From the NCBI GenBank assembly GCA_902805475.1, contig CADCSX010000009.1, positions 496,001 to 560,000 of the forward strand: a stretch of 64,000 nucleotides of DNA. Direction: 5' to 3'. Of this stretch, positions 32,169 to 45,181 are shown one piece after another. The translations under genes and the position numbers were made by a program. The stretch's first letter is position 1, and the number at the start of each line of letters is the position of its first letter. This DNA comes from Entonaema liquescens. Lineage: Eukaryota; Ascomycota; Sordariomycetes; Xylariales; Xylariaceae. The notes below the pieces were generated by a model. The model made no database searches. It was not told where the DNA came from and saw only the letters and a list, made by a program, of their open reading frames with translations.

Positions 32169-35100
32169 ATGTCAATTCTCGCTCTCCCGCAAGATCCCTT
32201 CTTTCCTCAAGATGTTCCTAGAGGGCCGCTTTTCCTCGATACCCAAGCATGTCTCTGCGCTCTACGGGAAACAACGAACACAGAGGGTGCTATAGGATGG
32301 CAGTGTATAGGAAACCAGACGCAAGGCGTCTATAATGTGACGACCGGGAAGTGGTTTAACAATGTAGGACCCGCTAGATTACCAGAGGAATTCCTCATGG
32401 CCGATGCGACAAACCATCCCGATACCGCCAAGTCTCTCATGTTAGACAACTCTACTCATACCTTAATCGATCTCGACTCCGATAAGCTTACCATCTGGGA
32501 TCGAGCCTGTACGGGCAAGAATCACACTTCTTTCTCGACTTCTTACTACAGGGCGGCAAGGGATATTAACGAAGACAAGACACCCGTTGACGCTGCTCCT
32601 TGTTGGAGACCCGGGGCCATTCCCATCACGATTCAAAATGCGTCGAGTTGGGAGTCGGTCGGATGCAATGAAGGTTTCCTATGTAAGTCGAAGTTGAAAG
32701 AGCTTTAAGACAGAAGGGATGCTGACAACAGAACAAGGTACTAACAACACCGTAAACTCCTTACCACAATTCTGCCCTCCCGTGACGGAGTGCCAGATAG
32801 CGCGACTGGCCGGTTTTACGTGTACGTATAACGGCAAAAATTTCGGTATGGGTCCTTTCGAACCCGTGGTCTGCCAGCAAGGGTATTATTGTCCTCCCGG
32901 AAAAAACGAAATGATTCCTTGCCCGGCGGGCACGTACTGTCAACCCGGTGCTCCCTCGCCTACTCCATGTAGCATTGGAAGCAAATGCCCCGAAGGGTCG
33001 ACATTCGAAACGTTTGTAATTCCGATCATCGTCTTAATACTCGTTGACATTCTCCTGGCTATCTCACTTGTCTTCTATTACATCCGGAAGCGTTTCTGGA
33101 GGGCTCGCGAGCAGTCTATTGGCAACAAGTTCCAAAAGCGGACGACCTTCGTGGGGCACGTAACGGGCTACAAGGAGATATCCGGGGAAGCGGACCATGA
33201 TCACGAGATGATACCGATGCAGGCAACTTATATGCCTGGCCAGGATACGTGGACTGGTTTCGAAGCCGCGCTGGAAATGCCCACGCCGCAGAGCTCCACG
33301 CTGAACGTCCCCGACAGCGGATTCTCGCCGCAGCTCCGAGCCTTCGTCGAATCCATGCGGAGAGCAACCGACGGCGCTCGATTCGGTTTATCGTTCGCGT
33401 ATTCCGACCTCAGTTTCCACCCCAAGGGTAACCCGAAGCCGATCCTGCAGAACGTTACGGGTTCCATCGAGCGTGGATCTTTAACGGCCGTCATGGGTGG
33501 TTCCGGCGCTGGAAAGAGTACTTTCGTGAACGTTCTCATGGGGAAGACCACTAATACCGGCGGTTCGGTCATGATTAACAACGTGCCTGGGAAGATCAAG
33601 AGATATAAGAAGCTCATTGGTTACGTGCCTCAAGATGATATCGTATTGCCTGAATTAACCGTCTACGAAAATATCCTTCACTCAGCGAGGATACGCTTAC
33701 CCCAAACCTGGAAGGATATTGATATAAAAGCTCACGTCGACTCGGTTATCGACTGTCTGGAACTGTCTCACGTCCGCAATTCCTTGGTTGGTAGTGTTGG
33801 AAAGCCCGTTATCAGTGGTGGTCAGAGAAAACGAGTGAGTATTGGAATGGAACTTGCTGCAGCGCCTATGGCCATCTTCCTCGACGAACCTACTAGCGGT
33901 CTCGACGCCACGGCCGCATCCTCTATCATGCGAACGCTTAAGGCAATTGCGCGACTGGGTATTTCAGTAATTGTGATCATCCACCAGCCGCGCATGGAGA
34001 TTTTCGAGATGCTCGATGATCTAATTTTACTAGCAAACGGCCAGATCATCTACGAAGGACCCGAGGCCGGTGTGCGGGAGTTCTTCGAAAACGTTGGCTT
34101 CAACTTCCCCCCTCACAGCAACTTTGGTGACGTTGTTACGGATATCATCACCGGGAACGGCAGGATTTATAAGTCGTCTGGTGACATTTCCAAAGAAGCT
34201 CTAATAGCGAATTGGGCGCAGTCTAGTAGAAACGCCTCGATAAAGGAGAAGCATGCCTCGATCAGATACTCTAAAACGTCTATCGCAGAAAATAACTCCA
34301 AGGGCCGAGAACTACTGAGGAAACGAGGCGCACCACGCTGGAAGCAGCTTTGGCTATGTCTAATGCGCGCCATGCTCCAACAATGGCGGACGAAATCCGC
34401 GTTCTGCTTCGAGATGGCACTAGCTACGGTAGCAGGATTACTTCTTGGTCTTGCCGAAAACTCGAAAAAGGGGGTGCTATTTACTGGAATTTACAATGCG
34501 CCGTACGATGTCCTGTCTCTGGCAACGGATGTCAAGTCGGTTCCCGAACTGGCACTTCTAATGGCTATCGCCATTGGGCTCGTGGCCGCAGCGCCCGGCG
34601 TCAAGGTCTTTTCGGAGGAGATGCTACTGTACAGGCGAGAGGCAGAGGCGGGCCACTCGCGCATCGCGTATTTCCTCGCGAAGAACCTTTCCGTCCTACC
34701 GCGCATGGTATTCGGGTGCATGCACTTCTCAACACTTATCCTCCTGCTCTCCGTACCTATTATTCCGTGGGGTACGGCGTTCCTCGCCAACCTCGTGTAT
34801 TTCTACTGTATCTACGGCCTTGCTAGCTGCATAAGCATGATAGTCCGAAGGGAGGACGCGCCTCTAATAGCGACGATGATCAGTCTGATCGTCGGCATCC
34901 TGTCGGGTGCTGCGCCGCCTCTATCCAGCGTTATAGACTGGCATCTTGAGTGGTTATGGCGAGCGTCGCCCGGTACGTGGCTCGCTGAGCTGTACTTCGG
35001 ACAGCTGGTCAATCCGTTCAAGTACCTCTATAATGTAGAGTTAGCTGCGATGCAGGTGGGCTTCCATCTGGATTGGCATTGGCGCAATTTGGGATATTTA

Positions 35101-35172
35101 CTTGCGATTGGTAGTATATATCGTGTCCTTGCGTACTTTGGTTTGCTTGTTGGACACCGTTTGCGCATATAA
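32169..35172 (+). CDS. ABCG half-size transporter with Cys-rich N-terminal domain
   Basis: Predicted 982-residue ABC transporter. Exons are 32169-32682 and 32738-35172, and splicing at GAACAAG restores FLC-TNNT. The N-terminal about 260 residues are Cys-rich with several N-glycosylation sequons (GYYCPPG, CPAGTYCQPG), followed by a membrane segment near 263-286. The ATPase domain has Walker A GGSGAGKST (near 424), signature ISGGQRKR (near 529), Walker B AIFLDEPTSGLDA (near 549) and H-loop IIHQPR. The ABC2-type membrane domain fills the C-terminus. The order (ectodomain, TM, NBD, TMD) matches fungal and plant ABCG24/28-like proteins. The substrate is unknown. Unlike what an exported ectodomain would need, the N-terminus (MSILALPQDP) does not look like a signal peptide. 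A missed upstream exon or a signal-less start are both possible. Its neighbour is a flavin oxidase on the same strand. Confidence 0.9.
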
Positions 35173-35658
35173 AAGGGTTAAATGGGATTATATACCTGGA
35201 AGGATATTTATTTGGGGGGGAAATCAGGTTGAGTTACTGGCATTTACATGATATTACATACTCCTATGTTCTATAAGTTATAAGTTATCTTGCATCATAC
35301 TTAGCGTAGCTCAGCGTTTTATGGAAAAGCGTTTCGTTGTCTCAGTTTACATATCCGTCCAATATTGTGGTAGTAGTAGTAGTGTCCAGTCTAGAATCTA
35401 GGAGCTGAACGTGATGGATTGTAGCCAAGGATTGGTGGCGTCCACAACCTACCACAAAGTTCAAATAAGCGCCAGCGTTTTAGTCCAGTCGGCTGGTCCA
35501 CGCGTAGACTCGGCATAATCTGCCTTGGAAACCGCCTTGATGAGCCATTATCTTCGATATACTTGTTTATGATTGAGGATATCTTGCATCAAGAACAATA
35601 ACAAGCCAAATTTTTGCCTCAAACTAACAGATAGTACGCCTACAAAACACGCTAAGTT
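35173..35658. other. Intergenic between ABCG transporter and amine oxidase
   Basis: The 486 bases hold a probable transporter 3' UTR (G-run near 35214), a GTAGTAGTAGTAGTG microsatellite near 35368, and the oxidase promoter. No gene is seen. Confidence 0.5.
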
Positions 35659-37293
35659 ATGGGGAGTCGAAACGACGATATCCCGCATGTAGGTATCGTG
35701 GGAGCGGGTGCCTCTGGACTCCGATGCGCGGATATCCTCTTGTCTCACGGGTTCAAGGTGACGATTCTCGAAGCTAGGAATAGGATTGGTGGAAGAGTAA
35801 GTTAAACTCTGTTTAGCTACTAGAGTAATAACTAAATGGGTCTCTAGATCTGTCAGTCAGATGAACTAGGCTACACCGTTGACATGTAATTAAGCCACAC
35901 ATCGTGGTAACCTAAGAAGATATATACTGAAACTATTTTCTCATTCTCTAAGTATAGTGGCCCGAATTGGATTCATACTTGGGATAGCGGCGACATACAT
36001 CCCATCTTAAAGCTTGCAGTCGAGACTAAGACACCTCTTCATCACTGGAACGGAAAGCAACTTGTATACGACTCGAACGGGAACATAGTTCCAGAGGAGA
36101 AGACCGAAAGACTCTCAACTCTCTTGTGGGAGATAATTGAAAAGGCCTTCAAGACTAGCGAGGAAGCTCGAGAGCGAGATAAGGGGAAGAGCATCCCACG
36201 AGAAGAGTCCCTATATGATTTCATCACCAAGAGGGCCGCGAGTGAACTAGAAGATGAAGGAGACCGGCAAATCCTCATACAGATGAGCGAGATGTGGGGA
36301 GCCTATGTTGGCGAACCCGTCTGGAAGCAGAGTTTGAGATTTGCTTGGATGGAAGAGTGTTGCGGCGGTGGTAGGTTTTACCTGAAAGACAAGTCTGCCC
36401 CATATGTTAACAAAATGACAGAAGAGGTATTCGTCGAGTCAAGCTATTCTGCGATTCTAGGCAGGATCGCGAGGGCTGCGACTGAAAGGGCCAATATCAT
36501 ACTTGATGCTAAAGTCACAACCGTCAACACCCTCCATCATGACAAGTCTCGAAAGGTCACTCTAAGAACTGAGGGTGAAGGAGAGTATGAATTTGATCAG
36601 GTAGTGATAACGACACCACTAGGATGGCTCCAAAAGAATACGAACTGTTTTGAGCCTGCCCTGCCCTCAAGGCTCACTTCTGCCTTCCACAATCTGAAAC
36701 TCTCGCAGCTCGAGAAAGTCTTCATTACGTTTCCTTCTGCATTCTGGATAGCGGGCACGGATGCAGATTCATTTCCCGCTTACACAAACTGGCTCACGCC
36801 TTCATACGCACGCGACACCAACCCCAACGAATGGCCTCAGGAGATTTGGAACCTGGCTGCTCTTGCCGTACCTAACAATCATCCCACCATCCTCTTCTAC
36901 CTGTACGGTGACTGCTCGCGGCACGTCGTCAACACGATCCACGGCAAGTCAAAAGCCAAGAAATTCGCCTTCCTACGAGACTTCTTCCAGCCCTACTACT
37001 CGCGGCTACCAAACTACGACGCCGCAAGCGAGGCCTGCGCTCCGACGGCAATTCTAGCTACCGAATGGCTTAAGGATGACTTGTGCGGTAACGCAAGTTA
37101 CTGCAACTTTCAGGTCGGCGTCGAGGAGGCAGACCAAGATATTCTTGCTATTCGAGAAGGCTGCGTGGAGCGCGGGCTATGGTTTTGCGGCGAGCACGCT
37201 GCCCCTTTTGAGGAGTCTGGTACTGTGGCTGGCGCGTACCTCTCAGGGGAATCGGTTGGCAAGAGGATCGTGGAACTGTATGGGGCGAGTTAA
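35659..37293 (+). CDS. Flavin-containing amine oxidase (polyamine oxidase-like)
   Basis: Predicted 503-residue FAD enzyme that oxidises an amine with release of H2O2. Exons are 35659-35796, 35848-35885 (38 nt) and 35958-37293. The N-terminus has the dinucleotide motif GIVGAGASG (residues 12-20), then ILEARNRIGGR. The tiny second exon and third exon restore YTVDI-GPNWIHTW, a block conserved in the amine-oxidase family. VVITTPLGWLQ and the C-terminal FAD-binding LWFCGEHAAPFEESGTVAGA follow. Length and motif order match polyamine oxidases and related LSD1-like oxidases. The real substrate cannot be read from sequence. There is no signal peptide. A C-terminal SKL-type peroxisomal signal is absent (it ends YGAS). 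It lies between an ABCG exporter and a broken GMC oxidoreductase. Confidence 0.9.
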
Positions 37294-37446
37294 ATACAAC
37301 AATGTAGTCATCGAGGTCTTATATGGAATTTATTATCAGTAAGTTAGGACAACTACCTACCTATGTATACGAACTAGATAGGGGACGATAATAGAGTGCC
37401 AGTTAATATACACACATCATTTAACCTATTATAGATATACACCTCT

Positions 37447-40236
37447 TTATCTTGCATCCGCGAGGATATCATCAGCCGCCTTCTCAGCCAACATGTAGAT
37501 CCCCATCACTGGGAATAACCCCCTAAATCACCTAAAATTAGCCACATATTCCACATGTAAGGTTCAAAGAACAATACTATCAAAACACTTACGGAATCTT
37601 CGGGAACGCCGCTGCATCCACGACTCTCAACCCGTCCACCCCACGAACACGAAATTGGCCATCGAGAACAGCCAAGGGGTCGTTATCCGCACCGATCGGG
37701 CAAGTGCAGGAAGCATGGTGGCCCCAAGCCTCGTCGCGCACCCACCGCCTCAAGTCCTCGTCCGAGCGGATCTCGGCAGGCGGCCACACGCGCTCGAACG
37801 ACTGGCCTGTCTCAAGCGGTTCGAGGGTATCGAAGATTTGGATCGCCAGACGCATGCCGTCCTACAATAACAAGAGTCAGCAGGTATTCTACTTTAGGAA
37901 GGTGAAGTGAGGTGAGGTTGGGTTTCTGTCTGTTGGGAGTTGAGGTTGGGCATGCGATGCATCATGCATGTCTCGGTGGAGGCTTCCTCAATTATATTAA
38001 TCACTAGAGGTTGAGAATGCCGGTTCCCGAGACATATTAAAGAAAATGGAAGGAGAGGAGTGTCGTGGGACATACCACCACAGCCTGTATATCCCTCTCT
38101 GCGTCCGCCGTGCGAGACGGGTCTCCCTCGCCGAAGTTGCGGAACGTGATGCGCGGCGTGTCGCGCGGGTCGGCGCTAGTCAGGTTCACGGTGCCGGCGG
38201 TGTTGCGCGAGTGCGCCTTGAGCACCAGCCACGTGAACAAGTTCTTCTGCGTCGGCGTGACGACCGTGCTACCCATCCCCGGGAAGTACCCCTGGTACAG
38301 CCCCGGCACGCCGCCCACCCAGAGGTCCTGGTCGGGTCCGGCGGTCGATGACCGCAGGAACATGCCCATGGCAATGCCGTCGGTAGCGTACGAGCCATGC
38401 GCTAGAGGATCGGGGCTGGGCTGCGCCCAGGCTTCGTAGCATGGGTCGTCGTCCGTTGTGATGAAGGTGCAGTTTTGGAAGAGCGTGAAGTTGTGCGATG
38501 AGGAGACTGTTACACCTGTCTCATACCGGTCCTGCAAGTTGCCGCCGACGCCAGGGAGGTCCTTGATAACCGGGACGCCAAACTTCTTCAGCTCTTCGGC
38601 CGGTCCGATACCAGAGAGCTTCAATATCTGTGGTGTGTTGAAGGCGCCCCTGAGACGATGACTTCGCGGGTCGCCGAGACGGATCCGGGTGTGCCGGGTT
38701 TCCCAGTGGGACTAGACCGGGGATCAGCCCGGTACAGAGCCTCGCCATAGAGATAGTCGACACCGGTAGCCTTAGGCTTGTCGCCCGTAGTGTCGAAGTT
38801 GACCTTCGTTACAAGGGTGTGAAGCGCAATGTCCAATTGATACTTTTTTGAGCCGTCAGCGTTCTTGGCCGTGGCTATGTCATAGATCCAATTCCGCGGC
38901 GTCGAGCGCTTCCACCCAGGGGCACTAATAGATAGGGGGATGCGGCTAAGCACCGAAGTGCTATCGCGATCTGGGGAGTTATTGTTGAAGTCGTACTCGA
39001 GGAGCTATTGTCTTGTTAGCTGATACTGTGGAGCTTGCGTGTGCGCGTGCGTATGCGTACGCGTACGCTGTGAGAGTGTGGCTTGAGAGGGGTGAGATGG
39101 GGGTGTAAGTAAATATAGAGGGGATGCTCACTTTATCAAGATGATCTGCGATTTTCTGCGCAATCTTCTGCGGCAACACCTGCATCAAGCATATTAGTTT
39201 GCTAAAGCCCCTTGCGTATGTTGTGCACTTACCTTCCCAGCAACACCATTGCCCCTAATGGAGCTTCGAACGAAGGTCAGGGTACTATCCGTTTGGATAC
39301 CCATTGCAGAGGCGGCAGAGACGATAATGGAAACAAGATTCAAATCGCTTGTGTATAGGACCAGGGGCTCGATTGTTGTCGCGAACCACCCGTTGAATCC
39401 GTGGGCCTTCGTAGTATCATCTTCAGGGGAAAGGTATTGGTTCTTTTCCAATTTCTTGAAGTACCCTCCCATATTCTCTGCATCCCAGTTCTGATCTCCC
39501 GTGAGGCTTTTGATATAGTTCCAATCATTTCTCGCTGGCGCAACAGGCACCAGAGCTAAATGCTGAGTACAGCCACCTAACCCGCCGACGCGAGGGTAAT
39601 AGTTGCCGAGCACATCGGAGCCTTCCGGAGGATTTATGCCGCTATAGTAGTCTCCATCTGGTGTAAGGTACGTCAGCTTTCTGTCTCGCTTCGTCTGCGC
39701 GTCGTCGGTATAGTGCCGAGTAAAAAGCCCCAATTTAGCTCGGTCCTTTCTGAGGCCCCGATATAGAGACTTGGTATCTCGACTTCGCGTAACCTGCCAT
39801 GGTCGCCACCGGCATCGATCAGCAGGACTATGACATGATTTAGCCACTAGTTAAACGTGTCCAGAAACAGGATTAGCAGCTCCTAGGAAAAAACGAAAGA
39901 GCATTCGTATTACAAAGTGAAGACAAGGGGCCACATGACAGTGTGCGCATACCACTATGGCCAGCAAGCGCCAACCGGGCTGCGAGGGGAGACCCCCGGC
40001 GCCAGAGCCTACTATTATATATTCATAAGACTTGTTTCCGGGAGGACGAGCCGACAGTTGTGGGCCACTTGGTAAGTAGTTATTCTGCTTAGGCAGCCGA
40101 GGGACCGTTATATCTATTTCGGCACTATTTACATTAGTTAAAACTCCAGGTTTTCCCCTTGGTTGTAGGGGACAGACCTCGCTTCAGCAGTTGAAATAGG
40201 TATGCTAAATAACCCAAGAGCTGTTGTTACCTTCAT
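37447..40236 (-). pseudogene. GMC oxidoreductase gene with four homopolymer frameshifts
   Basis: All parts of a secreted FAD-dependent GMC oxidoreductase are present on the minus strand. There is a signal peptide (MKVTTALGLFSIPISTAEA, ATG at 40236), the FAD motif IIVGSGAGG, VLLIDAGGD, YYPRVGGLGGCTQH, SGIGPAEEL and the active-site region HHASCTCPIG, ending DDILADAR at 37447. Clear introns lie at 39952-39828, 39232-39180, 39131-39005, 38075-37862 and 37592-37523. Four one-base losses break the frame, each in a single-base run (+ strand): A-run 40140-40143, C-run 39993-39997, A-run 39722-39726 and C-run 38647-38650. Adding one base at each would restore family motifs. It is either a young pseudogene or an assembly fault. 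The substrate class is unknown. Confidence 0.8.
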
Positions 40237-43124
40237 CGTCTCTCAAGGCTAGGTGTGGTCGATAAAACTAGATATGTTGCTCTCAAATGCCTGTGCTTCT
40301 AGGGTTTTTATAACAAATATGTGAGGACAGTACGTCGAGTATAGTCGGCGATTCCATGACGGCTGAGGTGGGAGGAAAAGGTGTAATTCCCACAATAGGA
40401 GCACCATATACCTGTATCTTGTTTTTGGTGTTTAATATCTATGGTTCTATAATCATGCAGGTGTCAATATACTCATGAATTATACTGAAACATTATGAAC
40501 TGAATAGGCAAAAAATTACCGAAAAGTAGTTGATTGCATTTGCACGTAAATGTCCCTAAGATTAACTACACACTGCAAGTTCAACACATATTCGAGTCAT
40601 CATCGGATTAAAATTAAGCATGTTGAATTGACATTTGCTATCATGTATCATCCGAGACAATGGCTTAGATAACGGGCATCGGAGCCGAGCATCCTTATTA
40701 AAGGAGTCTCAGGATCCTACTTCCGTCGCAGGCGGTTGCCATTAATGCGAGTGGGAAGAAAAGGGTTGGCAATGCAAAAAACCAACTTTCTATTTGAATA
40801 ATGTGTGTGCGCGCTTAGAGGTGTATGTGTAGAAGCTGACAACCAATATTAAAAGGGGCGAGACAAAATTTTGTAAGAGGCTTCGATCATCACCAACGGT
40901 TACTAGGCGCAATAGAAAATATGAAGGCTTATACCTAGGTGACATTTACTAAATGGATGTTTTGTTTACAGCCTGGGTGACAGTCTTTAAATAGTATACA
41001 GCTATTCCTGGCCCGTTGCTGTTTTCTCATCATATCATCTATTGAGTCGAAGGAATGCTTTCGTACAACATCTAACTTATGCTATTGGCATTCGTTATTC
41101 CTTAGCCTCCTCTTATTAGCGACCAAATCATGTTCGCAATATGACATGGATAACCCTCTACTCGTGATTATGGATACTGCAAGGCGTTATATACTCATAT
41201 AGCGAGGAAGCGTCGTATTAGAGCCCTACTAGATACCTAGAAACTATGAATACGCGTAAACTCTAGGTGGAGAATGGGCTGTTGAAAAACGTAATTCAAC
41301 TAGAGAAGCGGTAATACCGTAGTCCAAACAGAAGACCTATGCTAGAGCTTGTTATTAATAGACGGTTTCTGAGTAGACCGCTTTTACTTGGCTTTAGAAG
41401 TAAAGTATATTATATATATTTTTCTTTTCATTAGGCCTCGACGATAGTCTTCATATAGTCGCGGGTAATGCGTCTACTTAGAGGTTAGGTAGTTTATTGG
41501 GTATGCAAACTAGCGAAAGGTGAGCTTGTTAGAGCCCCGCAGACCATTACTGCCAATGACACGAGCTACGCCACGTGTAAAAGCGGTCATGATTGAGAAC
41601 TATTTAACTCACCCCTATTAAAAAGAGTATCTAAGAAGAATATTCGAGAAGGATTTATGGATACCGTATAACACATAGATTATAGTATGACTAGTAGTAT
41701 TCCGTGGGGAAGTCTAACGAAAAGAGAAATCCATAATCGAGGCGGAGCCGTGTAGGACTTAACAACGAAGTGGCTTTCGAGATGGTAGAGATAAATCTAC
41801 AGAGAATACTCAAGAAACAAGGATACCTTAGGTAATCCAACACGCCTATGAGCTCATTCAGAGATAGTTGGAATGCTAAGTCTTAGTTGTTCAACGAGGA
41901 ACCCGCATAGGTTGCGTGGCCGTGAAGGAATAAAGAAAAATGTGGAGGTTGGAGGCCGGAAAGAGAAAAAAAAAAAGGATGACGAAAAGTTAAATTTAGA
42001 GTTTATACATGGCTCTACCCGCCTTCCCGTCTTCTTGGCAAAACTGCTTAGACTTGAAGCTTGCGGTCTAACACGGCCTTATTTTTTTTATTATTATTTT
42101 TTCTTCTTCTTCTTCTTTTTCTCTTTCCGTTGCTACGTAGTATTCAAGACTAATAGGTAGGCATGTAAGCTATTTTATTCTTTTTGTTCTTCGCTTCTTT
42201 TTACCCTCCGTCTAAGCCACTCGTGATGGCGGAACCCCCGAGACCGTGTTTAACTAAATTCGGTCATGTGAATGCGGAATACGAAGCTTACCGCGGCGGC
42301 ATCAAATAGTTGCTCACCATCTCGCGACGTGGGCGGCTTCTTGTTAGTACGCTATTCGGCGACCGCCTATGCACGTCAGCGCATCTATGCATTGTATTGT
42401 AGTCCTAGACCACCGAATGCCTAATGTATGAAAGATCTAGTATCTACGTACAATTAAAAATTCCAAAAGATACGAATTGCTATTAGTTTGTAGCTAGTTA
42501 TGCTAATTATTAGTTCTACCTATATCACCTATAGGTATCACAGGTATGTTATAGGTTAGTATGCTATTGGTGTTAGGCATTGGATAATATGGGGCTATGC
42601 GTCTTCGACTCCAGGTTAGGTTTCGGGTTTGTCGCACGCTCCTAATAAAAGTATGGAGAGGAATCGGTGGATTGATTGACACAATCGCACAATCGGGGGC
42701 TTGTTTCAACCATAGTATCGGATCGCTCTCATAAGTAGCACAAATCGCAGGGCTGCATGCACCATCTTCAACGCACGACCGATCGGTACTCGGTCTGTTA
42801 GTGGCGTTTCTTGGCAGTCTGGAGGGGTTCTCTTTAACAACATGTCAAAAACAACAATTGGTCCATGTTGTTTTCGAGTGTCACATAGTGTGAATAAAGG
42901 TATCTAACTGAGGTAATTGAGTAAATAACTGGTACTTAAAATCATAAATGTTTTCTTTTCCCCTAAAAAAAAGATGTTGATAACGACAAGGCTAAAACGA
43001 AATCTTACATATATTAAGTTATGATCAGGTTGCAAAAAACAATGCGTAATAAGATTTAAAAGATAATGAGATACATGTATGATCTGGTTAAGTGATGATT
43101 GAAAGATAAAAAGGACAAAAATTT
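40237..43124. other. Gene-poor region, nothing recognised
   Basis: No family-like open frame was found on either strand. Scattered features are a poly-A tract at 41968-41978, a TTTATTATTATTTTTTCTTC tract near 42090-42120, and palindromic CTATAGGTAT strings near 42530. Composition is AT-leaning and not block-like. Confidence 0.5.
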
Positions 43125-43197
43125 GATTTCGCCCAGGCTCGAACTGGGGACCTTCAGTGTGTTAGACTGACGTGATAACCAACTACACCACGAAACC
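43125..43197 (-). tRNA. tRNA-Val (anticodon AAC)
   Basis: The reverse strand folds as a 73-nt tRNA. The acceptor arms GGTTTCG and CGAAATC pair (one G-U). The D arm is GTGTAGTTGGTTATCAC. The anticodon stem TCAGT/ACTGA encloses the loop CTAACAC with anticodon AAC. The T arm is CCCAG-TTCGAGC-CTGGG. There is no intron. It stands alone in a gene-poor stretch. Confidence 0.95.
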
Positions 43198-45181
43198 GTG
43201 ATTGATAAAAATCTCACATAGTATTAGCTAAGTAGTAACTGAATAGCTTCAACCCATCTTGTCAAGCTGTCAAAGCTAAACCGTCCGTTGCTAGCTAATT
43301 CTGCGATAGGCTATTCCATTGATAATCCCTGCATAGCGTGGTTTTAACTTGTACCTGGCATAAATTACAGCATTTTAGGGCGTGGTCGCTACATAAGGGG
43401 GGAGACCCTTATGCAGGCTGAGATTTGGCGTCAATTAGATGCTGCAGCTGAACCCGGCCTGGTCCCAATAGCTGCCGTATAACCGCAGAACGGTTGGTTC
43501 CAGAAAGCGCCGCGCCGCAGCCAAGGACCGTATACATATGCATCTTTAAATAACTAAAGGCTGAGGTGAGGTCAAGACCGGCTATGTATTGCTGTTGAAT
43601 TTAGGAGGAAGGATGTATTTGAATTTAGAAATTGAACAAGAAGTCCCGGGCTTGACTATGGGGAATACGGGCCTTGTCTTGTACCGGTCTTGTTCTTATT
43701 GTCACTTCGGGTTTAGGGATTTGGGAATTTAGGAAGATGGATTCGGGATGTCATTAGCAACTTCTTTTCTGGGTCCGGATCAATTAATCCAAGATGATGA
43801 TGGCTCTTTTCATAGAACCCTTTCCGTACGACTCCTGACAAGAATTCAATAGATTCCAACTCATCCCATCCACTCGCCCACTCACCCAAACAAATCCCCA
43901 GGACTTGCGGCACAGTCTATTACCTGTTACGTCCATAGTGCCGGTGTTTCATAGCCTCTTTCTGCTTAGTACAGAGTGTAAGTGTGTTAGTAGGCCTAAT
44001 TGTCTAAATTGAAAGTGCAATTGTTAAGGCGGATTCTCTCAGTTAAAAGCCGAATTTCAGGGCTGTCAGCATTGAACGCTGGATGCTGGATGCTGGGCAC
44101 TGGGCGCTGGGCGCTGGACACGCCGAAGCGACAACAACGTCCCATGTATATGCCATTATCCACTCATCCCCGGTTGAATGGCGCACTAAGATGCGCGACA
44201 CGCATTGATGATTAACAAGAAAACGAGATATGTCATCTATCGTTTTCTGCTCTTTGACGTCTTTTTCCCTGTTCATCTTTATCAATAATAAAATCCACTT
44301 AATGGTTTATCACCTAAGTCACCTGAGCAGTGTGCACACAAAGCTCACGATCATCATGGGTATCCGAATATGAAGAAGTAGCCAAGTTGTTTGGGTGTGC
44401 AACGTCACTTTCATAGGATGGAGATGGGGTGATACAATCTGCCCGTTTTTATTTTATTATTATTATTATTATTATTTTTTTCCTACTGTGACCCATGATA
44501 GCCCCTGGGATACGAACAGGGGTTTATTACGATGCGAGATGATGGGGCGCAGTCCAGGGTCTTCCCTGTCACCCTCTTAGGACCATCAACATTCGAGATC
44601 CTTGATTGGTTTAAATGCTTCAGCAGAGCCACAAATTCGGAGCGCACGCTGCTGGGCTGTCTCGGTTCTAACTACCTGGAGACTAGCCCTCTTGCCGAGT
44701 CTGGACTTCTTAGACTGTCCCAGACAGGGGACAGAAGAGGCCGTACCTACCCAAACAAGCAGGCTCGGCGTCCAGAAGTGGTCCATGACAGGCAGGGACT
44801 TCGGCTACAGAGTAAGAACGAGAAAGGATATTCAATGGAAAGAGCTGGTTACTCGGTCGTTGGCTCGTAAATAAAATCATAGCCGCTCCCACTTCCCTGT
44901 CAAAGTCCCCCTTTTCTTTCTATTATTCCCACACCTTCGTTTACCATACAACGCATTCCTCTCTACTGCTGTCTGTCTTACTGTGCAGCGTGGTGCATCC
45001 ACTTCGTTTTGTTGAAAAACAATTTCTGTCTCTCGTTAAAACAGACCCATTCAGCTGATAATTCGACTTTAATAAATCTACTCCTGTCGCCCTCTACCCT
45101 GTGCACTTCTGCTCATCTTTTCACGATCAACAGACTTGAGCAATCCTAGATTAAAATCCACTCACTTCAGCACCGACCAAA
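43198..45181. other. Intergenic upstream of the GH16 gene
   Basis: No gene is supported. Positions 44075-44120 contain a GCTGGATGCTGGGCACTGGG degenerate repeat. A TTA microsatellite lies at 44455-44478. The pyrimidine-rich stretch 44890-45175 directly before the GH16 ATG is typical of a strongly expressed fungal promoter and leader. Confidence 0.5.

Noticed and set aside
35641..37293. Amine oxidase, GMC and ABCG genes as a classical secondary-metabolite cluster
   Set aside because: No backbone synthase, prenyltransferase or cluster regulator lies within the flanking DNA seen here.
44532..44870. 112-codon open frame upstream of the GH16 gene
   Set aside because: No family features, and composition like the surrounding spacer. 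No splice signals that extend it.
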